Source: Devosia oryziradicis | Lineage (GTDB): Bacteria > Pseudomonadota > Alphaproteobacteria > Rhizobiales > Devosiaceae | Length of the DNA stretch: 64,000 bases | Direction: 5' to 3' | Assembly: GCF_016698645.1 (NCBI RefSeq) | Contig: NZ_CP068047.1 | Location: 62,001 to 126,000 of the forward strand | Shown here: positions 17,627-25,900 of the stretch, piece by piece | Layout of the letters: every line of letters starts with the position of its first letter | Numbering within the stretch: the stretch's first letter is position 1 | Notes under the pieces: generated by a model | What the model was told of the DNA's origin: nothing | The model's database searches: none | What the model saw: the letters and a program-made list of their open reading frames with translations, nothing else | Made by a program: the position numbers and the translations under genes

Positions 17627-17638
17627 AAGTAGTATGAT
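17627..17638. promoter_or_regulatory. Third candidate FCD-GntR operator copy
   Basis: AAGTAGTATGAT is the reverse complement of ATCATACTACTT and matches the pattern RTCATACTNHTT seen twice between the uronate dehydrogenase and kdgD genes. It lies in the region between the UxuA-like start and the divergent GntR gene, so the regulator could control this enzyme and itself. Confidence 0.5.
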
Positions 17639-17744
17639 AGATTTTCCATCGCGACAAGACGTGCCCGCGATGCAGGCATATTTCGCTATCGCGCTGCATG
17701 TGGGTCATCTAGCGTCCAGCCCGGATGACGAATTCAAACGACGG

Positions 17745-18479
17745 ATGAACATGGCCGACGCCCAAGCTCCCCGCCTGACCGATCGGGTCAAGACCGGCCT
17801 CATCCAGCTGATCGCGGATGACGGTCTGCAGCCCGGGGACAAGCTGCCTCCCTCCGACCAGCTCTGCACGCGGTTTTCGGTGAGCAGGACGGTGGTGCGC
17901 GAGGCCATTGCCAGCCTCAAGGCCGAGGGGCGCTTGCGCTCGCTGCGCGGCAGCGGCGTCTATGTCAGCGAACCGCCCACGCCCACGCTCGGCTCGATGC
18001 TGATGGAAGCACCGCAGGATATCGGCGCGGTGCTCGACTTCATGGAATTCCGCATGAGCGTCGAGATCGAGGCAGCCGGGCTGGCGGCCGAGCGGCGCAC
18101 CGAGACCAACCTCCTGCGCATGGAACAGGCAATGAGCCAGTTCGCCCGCCACCTGGCGGACAATACGCTGGCCACAGATGCCGATCGCAGCTTTCACCGC
18201 GCCATTGCCGACGCCACCAACAATGTGCGGTTCCGCCTGTTTGTCGACGAGATGGGGGAGCGGCTGATCCCCCGTCGCGCCCTGCGCGCCAGCTTCACCG
18301 ATGAAAAGGACAAGTCCGAGTTTCTCGACATGATCCAGGGTGAGCATCGACGCATCTTCGAGGCCATCAGCGCGCGGCGCGCCGACGATGCCCGGGCGGC
18401 GATGCGCCAGCATCTGGAGGGCGGCCGGCGGCGCTATCGCGAGTGGAGCCTGACCCATGACGTGGACAAGGCGACATGA
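17745..18479 (+). CDS. FadR/GntR family regulator with FCD domain
   Basis: About 244 residues. The winged helix (about 5-75) reads KTGLIQLIADDGLQPGDKLPPSDQLCTRFSVSRTVVREAIASLKAEG, the typical GntR layout, and a C-terminal all-helical FCD ligand domain follows, with candidate metal-binding residues in the DRSFHRAIADATNN segment. FCD regulators often respond to sugar acids or organic acids. Start is 17745 or 17751 (tandem in-frame ATGs); longer starts add an unlikely tail. Its stop overlaps the lactonase gene by 4 bp (ATGA). It probably controls the surrounding uronate genes through the RTCATACTNHTT motif. Confidence 0.88.
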   Translation: MNMADAQAPRLTDRVKTGLIQLIADDGLQPGDKLPPSDQLCTRFSVSRTVVREAIASLKAEGRLRSLRGSGVYVSEPPTPTLGSMLMEAPQDIGAVLDFMEFRMSVEIEAAGLAAERRTETNLLRMEQAMSQFARHLADNTLATDADRSFHRAIADATNNVRFRLFVDEMGERLIPRRALRASFTDEKDKSEFLDMIQGEHRRIFEAISARRADDARAAMRQHLEGGRRRYREWSLTHDVDKAT

Positions 18480-19333
18480 GCCAGCCAGAGATCACCTTCG
18501 TGGTGCAGGAGCGTTTCGGGGTCGGTGAAAGCCCGGTTTGGGATGCCGACCGGCAGCGGCTGCTGTGGTGCGACATACCAGCCGGCGTGATCCACGCGCT
18601 CGACCCGGCGCGGGGCGAACGCGAGCGCTGGAGCTTCGGCGAGCCGGTGCCCAGCTTCGGACTGGCCCGCAATGGCCGGCTCGTCGTGGCCCTGCGCAAC
18701 GACATCGTGCTGTTTGATCCCGCAAGCGGCAGGCGCCAGCTGGTCGCCTCGGTGACCCACGCCAAGCCGGACATGCGGCTCAACGATGGCAAGGTCGGAC
18801 CCGACGGCGCCTTCTGGGTCGGCAGCATGGACGCCGATGGCGATGCGGCAAAACTCTATCGCGTCGGGCCGGACGGTTCGGTGCGGATCATTGCCGACGG
18901 CATCTCCATCTCGAACGGCCTGGCCTGGAATGCGGATGGGACCCGGCTCTACCATTCGGATTCGCGCGGCGGCATCTGGCTTGATTGCTGGGATTTCGAC
19001 GCACAAACCGGCGTCGCCAGCAATCGGCGGCGGCTGCGCGACCGCGACGAGGCCAACGGACGACCCGATGGCGGCGCATGCGACGTCGAGGGCACCTATT
19101 GGTCGGCGGGACCGTCGGCGAGCCGCATCAATCGTTTCTCGGCCGACGGGGCATTGCTGGGCTGGGTGGATGTGCCGCTGCTGCGCCCCACCATGCCCTG
19201 TTTTGGTGGCGCCGACATGCGCATGGTATTCGTGACCAGCCTCGATTCAGGGCGTGCCGAGACGGGCCACGATGGCATCCTCCGTTTCCGAAGCGACACG
19301 GCGGGCGTGCCGGTCGGCCTATTTGCGGCCTAG
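18476..19333 (+). CDS. SMP-30/gluconolactonase family protein
   Basis: A 285-residue six-bladed beta-propeller of the SMP-30/regucalcin/gluconolactonase/LRE-like family. It opens FGVGESPVWDADRQRLLWCDIP, containing the metal-ligand Glu in GESP. It has RLNDGKVGPDGAFWVGSMD with the Asn-Asp pair, ISISNGLAWNADG and a DVEGTYWSAG segment in place of the usual third Asp motif. The family opens aldonolactones or aldarolactones with a divalent metal. Beside a uronate dehydrogenase gene, hydrolysis of the lactone it produces is a natural role. It overlaps the regulator gene by 4 bp, so they are coupled. Confidence 0.87.
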   Translation: MSQPEITFVVQERFGVGESPVWDADRQRLLWCDIPAGVIHALDPARGERERWSFGEPVPSFGLARNGRLVVALRNDIVLFDPASGRRQLVASVTHAKPDMRLNDGKVGPDGAFWVGSMDADGDAAKLYRVGPDGSVRIIADGISISNGLAWNADGTRLYHSDSRGGIWLDCWDFDAQTGVASNRRRLRDRDEANGRPDGGACDVEGTYWSAGPSASRINRFSADGALLGWVDVPLLRPTMPCFGGADMRMVFVTSLDSGRAETGHDGILRFRSDTAGVPVGLFAA

Positions 19334-19463
19334 TCGCGCCAATTGCGCAGCAGTTGCAATCCGTTAACGATAAATTCTTCCCTGGCATTTAGAGTTCGTT
19401 GACTCCAGGGGATTTGAGAATGGCTTTTGGCTTTATTGGCGGCGCAGAGGCCGTGGCAAGGTC

Positions 19464-21113
19464 ATGGGTTACGAGCTTGCCGAGGTGGTGGGGCAGCATC
19501 ACCGGCTATTCCTCGAGCCCAGCTATGCTGCCAGCGCCGACTACCAGCAGTTCTGGGAGCGGCTACGCAAAGGCGAGTTCGCCTCCGCCGAATACAAGCG
19601 CCTGGGCAAGGGTGGGAAGGAAGTCTGGATCCAGGCCTCCTATAGTCCCGTCTTCGATGCGAGCGGCAAGCCCGTCAAGGTGGTCAAGATCGCCAGCGAC
19701 GTAACCGCTCACAAACTTGCCACGGCCGATGGCGAGGGCCAGCTCGCTGCCATCGAGAAATCGCAGGCCGTCATCGAGTTCAACATGGACGGCGAAGTGC
19801 TGACGGCCAATGCCAATTTCTGCGCGGCCATGGGCTACCACCTGAGCGAAATCCAGGGCCGGCACCACAAGATGTTCGTGACGCCGAGCTATGCCAATAG
19901 CGAGGACTACCGCCAGTTCTGGGCACGCTTGGCACGCGGCGAATACCAGGCGGCCGAATATCTGCGCCTTGGCAAGGGCGGCAAGGAGGTCTGGATCCAG
20001 GCGTCGTATAACCCGATCCTGGACCTCAACGGCAAGCCCTACAAGGTGGTGAAATATGCCACCGACGTCACCGGTCGGAAGTCGGCGGTGAACCTGCTGG
20101 GCACGGGCCTCGAAAAGCTCGCGGCGGGTGACCTGACGGCGCGGATAGACACTCCGTTCATTGCCGAGCTGGAGGAAGTTCGTACCGCCTTCAACCAGAC
20201 CGTCTCCAAGTTCTCCGGCATTGTGGGCCGGCTGCGCGACATGTCGCGGGCGCTGCGCACGGCGACGCAGGAAATCCTGCACGGCGCCAATGACCTCAGC
20301 GACCGGACGACCAAGCAGGCCGCGGCGATCGAAGAAACATCGGCTGCCATGGAGCAACTGGCCCTGACGGTGACGGAAAACGCGGCTCGCGCCGAGCAGG
20401 CCAACAGCAAGGCCCAGGAGGTTTCCCATACCGCCGAGGAGACCGGCGCGGTGATGAAGCGCTCCAACGAGGCCATGGAGCGGATTTCCACCTCGTCTGG
20501 CAAGATTTCCAACATTATCGGCCTGATCGACGACATTGCCTTCCAGACCAACCTCCTGGCCCTTAACGCCTCGGTGGAAGCTGCGCGCGCCGGCGACGCC
20601 GGCAAGGGCTTTGCCGTGGTGGCAGTCGAGGTGCGGCGGCTGGCGCAATCGGCGGCCAGCGCCTCGTCCGAGGTCAAGGCTTTGATCGAACAATCAGCCA
20701 CCGAAGTGTCCGGCGGCAGCCGCCTGGTGGCCGAAGCGACCAGCAAGCTGGCCGCGATGCTCGACGGCATAAGGGAAAGCACCCAGCTCACCGACGGCAT
20801 CACCCAGGCGACGCGCTCGCAATCGGGGGCGATCTCGGAAGTCACCAGCGCGATCCGCCAGATGGACGAAATGACCCAGCACAATTCGGCGCTGGTCGAA
20901 GAAACCAACGCCGCCATCGAACAGACCGAGACGCAGGCCCGCGAGCTCGACCAGATCGTCGAGGTGTTCGTGGTCGAGGGCATGGCCGCTCCAGTGCCTG
21001 CCGGCGCCAGCGCTCGTCCGGGCGCCAAGGCACAATCGCGAGTCAAATCGGCCGCAGCGACCTATCTCAGCCAGGGCAACGCAGCCATCAAGGCGGACTG
21101 GGACGAGTTCTGA
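19464..21113 (+). CDS. Soluble PAS-containing methyl-accepting chemotaxis protein, first PAS truncated
   Basis: A 549-residue frame. The second PAS domain (about 94-200) is complete, a HAMP-like linker [18 protein letters not shown] follows, and the MCP signaling domain carries the conserved hairpin tip [32 protein letters not shown] (near residues 355-385, shown here by its key residues). There is no membrane segment, so it is a cytoplasmic receptor. The frame begins inside the first PAS domain at [10 protein letters not shown]. The expected N-terminus, [13 protein letters not shown], is encoded at 19420 with a proper ribosome site but in another frame. About 25 codons plus the reading frame appear to have been lost at about 19457. 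The gene may be non-functional. Confidence 0.75.
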   Translation: MGYELAEVVGQHHRLFLEPSYAASADYQQFWERLRKGEFASAEYKRLGKGGKEVWIQASYSPVFDASGKPVKVVKIASDVTAHKLATADGEGQLAAIEKSQAVIEFNMDGEVLTANANFCAAMGYHLSEIQGRHHKMFVTPSYANSEDYRQFWARLARGEYQAAEYLRLGKGGKEVWIQASYNPILDLNGKPYKVVKYATDVTGRKSAVNLLGTGLEKLAAGDLTARIDTPFIAELEEVRTAFNQTVSKFSGIVGRLRDMSRALRTATQEILHGANDLSDRTTKQAAAIEETSAAMEQLALTVTENAARAEQANSKAQEVSHTAEETGAVMKRSNEAMERISTSSGKISNIIGLIDDIAFQTNLLALNASVEAARAGDAGKGFAVVAVEVRRLAQSAASASSEVKALIEQSATEVSGGSRLVAEATSKLAAMLDGIRESTQLTDGITQATRSQSGAISEVTSAIRQMDEMTQHNSALVEETNAAIEQTETQARELDQIVEVFVVEGMAAPVPAGASARPGAKAQSRVKSAAATYLSQGNAAIKADWDEF

Positions 21114-21628
21114 GCGGCAACTACCCCGAGCGGGTTACGGCCGCCCATGACCATGGGGAGCGGCGCAGCAGCGATGTCATTGAAGAATTGGCGCGCCGGT
21201 CAGAATAAAACAACGAACACTTACACCATTGAAATTGCAAGATAATCGCTCTCGTGGGGGACGATGGAGCATTGATCTGCGACTTGGGTCAGCGTCTTGT
21301 TCGGCTCGTGAGGCTGTCACAGGAGTACCGCAAACATGCAAGTACAAACGCTCGGGACGAGCTCACGGCGTCACCATCGCTGACCGGCAGAAAAATACCT
21401 CTGCAAACCGTCCTGAAGGCGTAATCCGAACACAGCCAATTGCACTGCTTTTTTCCAGCCTCAGGCGGGCTGGGCTTGGTACTTTCCTCCAAGAAGGCAC
21501 GCACAACGCAGCCAGGGTCGCGCCGCGCACTGCTGTCCAGCGGTTACGCTTCCATTGTGTGAGGGTCTGAGGCACTACTATAACGCAGTGCAAGCTACGG
21601 CATTTTGGCATGATTCAATTGAGGAATA
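21114..21628. other. Left edge of the accessory island, no gene recognised
   Basis: A 515-bp stretch after the chemoreceptor gene. Base composition drops compared with the chromosome to the left, with A+T-rich runs around 21205-21240 and 21590-21630. Several short frames exist but none has a ribosome site or a recognisable sequence. I looked for a copy of the tRNA-Arg 3' end (the sequence at 42793-42835) that would mark an attachment repeat and did not see one. A GAGGA ribosome site at 21621-21625 belongs to the next gene. Confidence 0.5.
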
Positions 21629-24600
21629 ATGGTGTTTCATCTTACGATGCGTGTGGCATGGCATGGTGCGCGTTGGAACGGGCGGGTTTGCCCGGCTCCG
21701 TCTTCGAATGCGTTTTGCGTCGCTCTCGACCGAATCCGCGAGGAGAAGGACGACGCCGCTCAGGACGCGCTGGCGGGCCGGCCATGGCATGAGCTGACGC
21801 CGGAAGAGCTGCCACCTTGCAAGGCGGAATCGGGCGCCTTCATGAACGACACGGAATGGACCCGCCGCTTCGAGCACCCTTACGCGTCCATCAAGAAAGC
21901 AACGGCGACTCATGGTCATCTGAAGCCAACTGTCGTGAAGGTTCCGCCTTTTGCGGCTTTTGCGGTCCCGTTCGGTTGGATGTTGCGCAGCGAGCAAGCC
22001 GCGATTGATGCGAAGCTGCCAAAGCCTTTGCCGCCTGACGAACAATCGCCGTTCTCTAGTCCATGGGTCTTCGGCCGGGCCCGTCAGACGGCGATCGTCG
22101 ACCATGTGTTCGACCGCCTTACGCCGGAGCGTTCGCTGGTCTTCTTCTACTGCAAAGAGGGCCAACCGCTGGGCGATACTATCTCGCGCCTAGTGGTCGG
22201 TGTCGGTCGTATTCAGTCCATTGCCCCAGTAAAGCAATATGACGCGCCCGCCGGCAAGGACGCCTATCCGATGTGGGATCGTCTGCTCCGGCATTCGATC
22301 CGCCCGGACGGCTTCGACGGGTTTCTGTTGCCGTATCACGACTATCTCGAACCGACGGGCGACGACGTCGAGGATGCGCGCCGGGCGAGGCTCCTGGCCG
22401 AAATCGCCGTCCCAGCCGACCCAGCTCACATGAGGGCGTTCTCCTACGCCGCGGAACTCGCGCCTGCAGACATCGCGCTCTCGACGCTGATCCGTTGCCT
22501 CGAGGCGGTCCGGAAGATCCGCGCCCATGGGATCGCACAAGGACCGTGGGAAAGGCGTGAGGAATGGCTCAACACGCAGATCGGGCTCGCCTGGAAAGAC
22601 CGGGGGGCTTTCCCAGGCCTGGGCTCCGCCCTGGAAGCTTTGGGCATGCGGCTGGGGACGGCGCTGACACTTGAGCTGCTTGCCTCGGGTGCGGTAGCGA
22701 CCGATGCGGATCCTTGGCCCCACGTCGATGCGCTGCTCCGTGGTAAAATGAAACCGCCGCAACCCGCCTACGACGCCGATCTCAAGGCCGTGCGCGACAC
22801 CTGGCTCAATCTAGCGGATGAACGGCGGCTGCTCTTGAAGCTGCTCTCACGCTTCGCTCTCACGCCGGCACAAGCGAGCCGCTGGTTCGATCCCTCAAAG
22901 CGGGCGGCGGCGAGCACGGCTTCCACGAGTGACGCCGAGACCATCGCGAACCCCTACCGGATCAGCGAGGTTGACCTAGGGGACGCGAAGGAGTCGCCAG
23001 TCTCGGTTGGAACGATCGACCGCGGCCTGCTTCCTGAAGCAACGATCGCCGCCAATCACCCGGTCCCCCACCCGTCGCGCGTAGAGTCCGCGGCCGATCC
23101 ACGTCGCCTGCGAGCGGCGCTCGTCGCCGTGCTGCGACGCGCGTCGGATACCGGTGACGCACTGCTGAGCGTCACGGAGGCCGTCGAAAAGGTTGCCGCG
23201 CTCGAGCTGGCCCACCCCTGCTTGATCGGTGTGGATTGGCCCAGCACCAACTCGGCGGCGCTGGCTGGTGTTGTTGAGCTCATTGACATGCCGGCGCCTG
23301 AGGGTCAGCAGACTGGGATTTCTGCGGTTCAACTTACTGAGCTGAAGACGCGCGAGGATAAACTGCGCTCCGTCCTCTCGAAACGCGCGGGGAAGGCCGC
23401 CCCTGTGGTGATGGCCGATTGGAAGAAGCTCCTGATGGAAGCGGTTAAGGCGGCCGGCGGCGCGTTCGATCCCAAGAACGCACGGCACGTTCTCGCCATC
23501 GACGAGCAAGCGACTGCACTCGCCCGCGTGACCTCACGTCGCCTGACCGCGCTCGTCGGGCGGGCTGGCACCGGCAAGACGTCCGTCATGGGGGCGCTCT
23601 TGCTCAACGACGCGCTCGCCCGCGATGGCATTCTGCTGCTCGCCCCAACCGGCAAGGCACGCGTCAGGCTCGGAAAGGCGGCCAACGCCGAGGCGATGAC
23701 CGTCGCCCAGTTCTTGAACGAGCTTGGACGGTACGACCGTGTCCGTCAGAGGCCGCGCTTCCATGGCAAGGAGAAGTACCGAAAGGAAAGGACGGTTGTC
23801 ATTGACGAGTGCTCGATGCTCACCATGGACGATCTTGCTGCCGTGCTGGACGCGCTCGACCTTGCCCATGTCCAGCGGCTCATTCTCGTGGGCGATCCCA
23901 ACCAGCTGCCGCCAATCGGGGTCGGACGTCCGTTCGCCGACCTGACGTCCTATCTGGAGACTACGGATGCAAAGAGCGACACCGGCCTGGCGCTCGGCGA
24001 GGCATTGGCTCGATTGACGGTCGAGGTCCGCGCCGTCGCGGGCGCGGACCAAGCATCGGATACGCTCCGGCTCGCCTCCTGGTTCACGAGAGAGACGCAG
24101 CCCGTGGACGCCGACCGTGTTCTCAGCGATTTAGAAACGGGGCGGCCCTTCAATGACCTGGACCTGTTCTTCTGGACGACGCCCGACGAGCTGCGTAGCC
24201 GCTTGAGTGAGGCCTTCCAGAAGCATCTCGGCCTTGCGCAGGCTGGCGACGTCACCAGCTTCAACGCCTCACTCGGCATTGACGAGCGAGGCTGGGTTCC
24301 CTTCGACGAGCCCGGCGGCTCCGAGCAGTGGCAGATCCTGTCACCGGTTCGCATGCACGCCCACGGCGTGCACGACCTGAACCGCTGGGCGCAGCGTCGC
24401 TATCGCGCACGGGAGCTCAACGCAGCTGCCGAGCCGTGGGTGGTCAGTCTAGGCGACGAAAGCATCGTCATTCGGGACAAGGTCATCCAGGTCTCAAACC
24501 AGTGGCGCGATGCCTATGACGGGCACGAGTCGGGTGACCACTACGTAGCCAACGGCGAGGTCGGGCTCGTCGGTAATGGAAAAGCCCCATGGTTGAACGT

Positions 24601-25321
24601 GGTCTTCGCCGGCCGTCCCAACCTGCGTTTTGGTTACAGCGGCCGCGACTTTCCAGGCGGATCTGGGCCGCTCGAGCTCGCGTATGCGATCACCGTGCAT
24701 AAGTCGCAGGGCAGCGAGTTCCAGAAGGTGTTTGTCGTCCTGCCCAAGAACTGCCGGCCTCTTTCACGCGAGCTACTCTACACGGCCCTGACCCGGTCGC
24801 GCCGCCAGCTCGTGCTACTAATTGAGGGAGACAACCCGTCGGTGTTGTTCGACTACACCCGGCCCGAGCGGTCAGAGACCGCGCGGCGGAACACCAACCT
24901 CTTCCTAGGCGCACTCCGGCGAGTCGAGACCGAGGTTCCGTATGCCGAAAATCTGATCCATCGTACGGAGAAGGGTCACTTGGTCCGCAGCAAATCGGAG
25001 CTGGTGATCGCGAACATGCTACACCGGTCAGGTGTGGAATACGAGTACGAACGCGTACTTGATGGGGAGGTCCAACCCGGCCACCTCCGTCCAGACTTTT
25101 CATTCGTCACTACAGACGGCGACCTGATCCTCTGGGAACACCTCGGCATGATGGGTCGTGAGGACTACCGGAAGGGGTGGGAGTGGAAGCGGGCGTGGTA
25201 TGAAGCGAACGGGTTCATCTTGGGGCAGACGCTGTTCTCGTCGGAAGATGATGAACGCGGCGGGCTTGACTCCGCTCGGCTGCAGCAAGTTGTCAATTCG
25301 ATACGCGAGCTCCTCGATTAG
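21629..25321 (+). CDS. RecD-like helicase with probable C-terminal PD-(D/E)XK nuclease
   Basis: A 1230-residue protein. An N-terminal domain begins MVFHLTMRVAWHGARWNGRVC and has no function I can assign. A long middle region follows. The helicase core has Walker A VGRAGTGKTS (about 643-651), Walker B VVIDECSM, LVGDPNQLPP, and a UvrD_C_2 motif ITVHKSQGSEF near 1020 with YTALTRSRRQLVL, all as in RecD/TraA helicases. The C-terminus (about 1120-1200) has RSKSELVIANML, RPDFSF and ILWEHLGMM, the Glu/Asp/Glu spacing of a PD-(D/E)XK-type nuclease. GAGGA lies before the ATG. It is convergent with the seven-gene operon and may be an associated or stand-alone defence nuclease-helicase. Confidence 0.8.
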   Translation: MVFHLTMRVAWHGARWNGRVCPAPSSNAFCVALDRIREEKDDAAQDALAGRPWHELTPEELPPCKAESGAFMNDTEWTRRFEHPYASIKKATATHGHLKPTVVKVPPFAAFAVPFGWMLRSEQAAIDAKLPKPLPPDEQSPFSSPWVFGRARQTAIVDHVFDRLTPERSLVFFYCKEGQPLGDTISRLVVGVGRIQSIAPVKQYDAPAGKDAYPMWDRLLRHSIRPDGFDGFLLPYHDYLEPTGDDVEDARRARLLAEIAVPADPAHMRAFSYAAELAPADIALSTLIRCLEAVRKIRAHGIAQGPWERREEWLNTQIGLAWKDRGAFPGLGSALEALGMRLGTALTLELLASGAVATDADPWPHVDALLRGKMKPPQPAYDADLKAVRDTWLNLADERRLLLKLLSRFALTPAQASRWFDPSKRAAASTASTSDAETIANPYRISEVDLGDAKESPVSVGTIDRGLLPEATIAANHPVPHPSRVESAADPRRLRAALVAVLRRASDTGDALLSVTEAVEKVAALELAHPCLIGVDWPSTNSAALAGVVELIDMPAPEGQQTGISAVQLTELKTREDKLRSVLSKRAGKAAPVVMADWKKLLMEAVKAAGGAFDPKNARHVLAIDEQATALARVTSRRLTALVGRAGTGKTSVMGALLLNDALARDGILLLAPTGKARVRLGKAANAEAMTVAQFLNELGRYDRVRQRPRFHGKEKYRKERTVVIDECSMLTMDDLAAVLDALDLAHVQRLILVGDPNQLPPIGVGRPFADLTSYLETTDAKSDTGLALGEALARLTVEVRAVAGADQASDTLRLASWFTRETQPVDADRVLSDLETGRPFNDLDLFFWTTPDELRSRLSEAFQKHLGLAQAGDVTSFNASLGIDERGWVPFDEPGGSEQWQILSPVRMHAHGVHDLNRWAQRRYRARELNAAAEPWVVSLGDESIVIRDKVIQVSNQWRDAYDGHESGDHYVANGEVGLVGNGKAPWLNVVFAGRPNLRFGYSGRDFPGGSGPLELAYAITVHKSQGSEFQKVFVVLPKNCRPLSRELLYTALTRSRRQLVLLIEGDNPSVLFDYTRPERSETARRNTNLFLGALRRVETEVPYAENLIHRTEKGHLVRSKSELVIANMLHRSGVEYEYERVLDGEVQPGHLRPDFSFVTTDGDLILWEHLGMMGREDYRKGWEWKRAWYEANGFILGQTLFSSEDDERGGLDSARLQQVVNSIRELLD

Positions 25322-25546
25322 CTAGTCAGATTGCCTACCAGGTGCCTCGCTGGCTCACAGGCATCCACCGCGACTGAGCAAAACAACCCACCCAGCCATG
25401 CGCGCTGTACGGTCGTGGCGGGAAGGGTGCCGTCGTCCTGGCTTGCGAGGGTCCGGGCGTAATCACCGGACTAACCGGCTGATATTTGCAAGACTCACGA
25501 AGATGGGGCGGAAACCCAAGCCGCACCCAGCCTCTGTCTTGCTTGA

Positions 25547-25861
25547 AATGCCTTCACTCACTCCTGTGGAACGACATTATGGCAGGCACAGGGACGAACC
25601 GTCGACCATAGTTTGGTCCTTCTCCCATCCCGGTTCGACAGGCACAACGCGTATGTCGCCAGTTCCCGATCGCGCGAGCAAACGGAATTTTTTGTCGATG
25701 CTCGAACCCTCGACCGCGAAATTGAGGAGGAGCGGCCAGAGAACGCCGAAGCAGGCAGCAACACTGCTCGCATGCTTTCCATACTGCGAGGGTCCTTGCC
25801 TGTCACCGACAAGCAAATCCAGTCGTCGCCCAGTTCTATGGGGTCATCCGAGCTTCAATGA
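25547..25861 (+). pseudogene. Remnant of a TraA/MobF-type conjugative relaxase (C-terminal helicase fragment)
   Basis: One frame reads QAQGRTVDHSLVLLPSRFDR and continues HNAYVASSRSREQTEFFVDA with RTLDREI. This is the terminal helicase motif (S/A)QGRTVD...YVA(L/S)SR.RE of TraA and TrwC relaxases. The frame has a stop just upstream (25544-25546) and no start or ribosome site, so only about 105 codons remain. The rest of 25322-25900 shows no gene. It indicates that conjugative DNA once occupied this position. Confidence 0.7.
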
Positions 25862-25900
25862 GCGGTTGTAGTTGGCCGGCCCTGAGACGACCGATGTTCC

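Noticed and set aside
21229..21570. Possible small gene at the left island edge
   Set aside because: Composition is Arg/Ser-rich without a ribosome site or a conserved pattern; the opposite strand gives an equally random frame.
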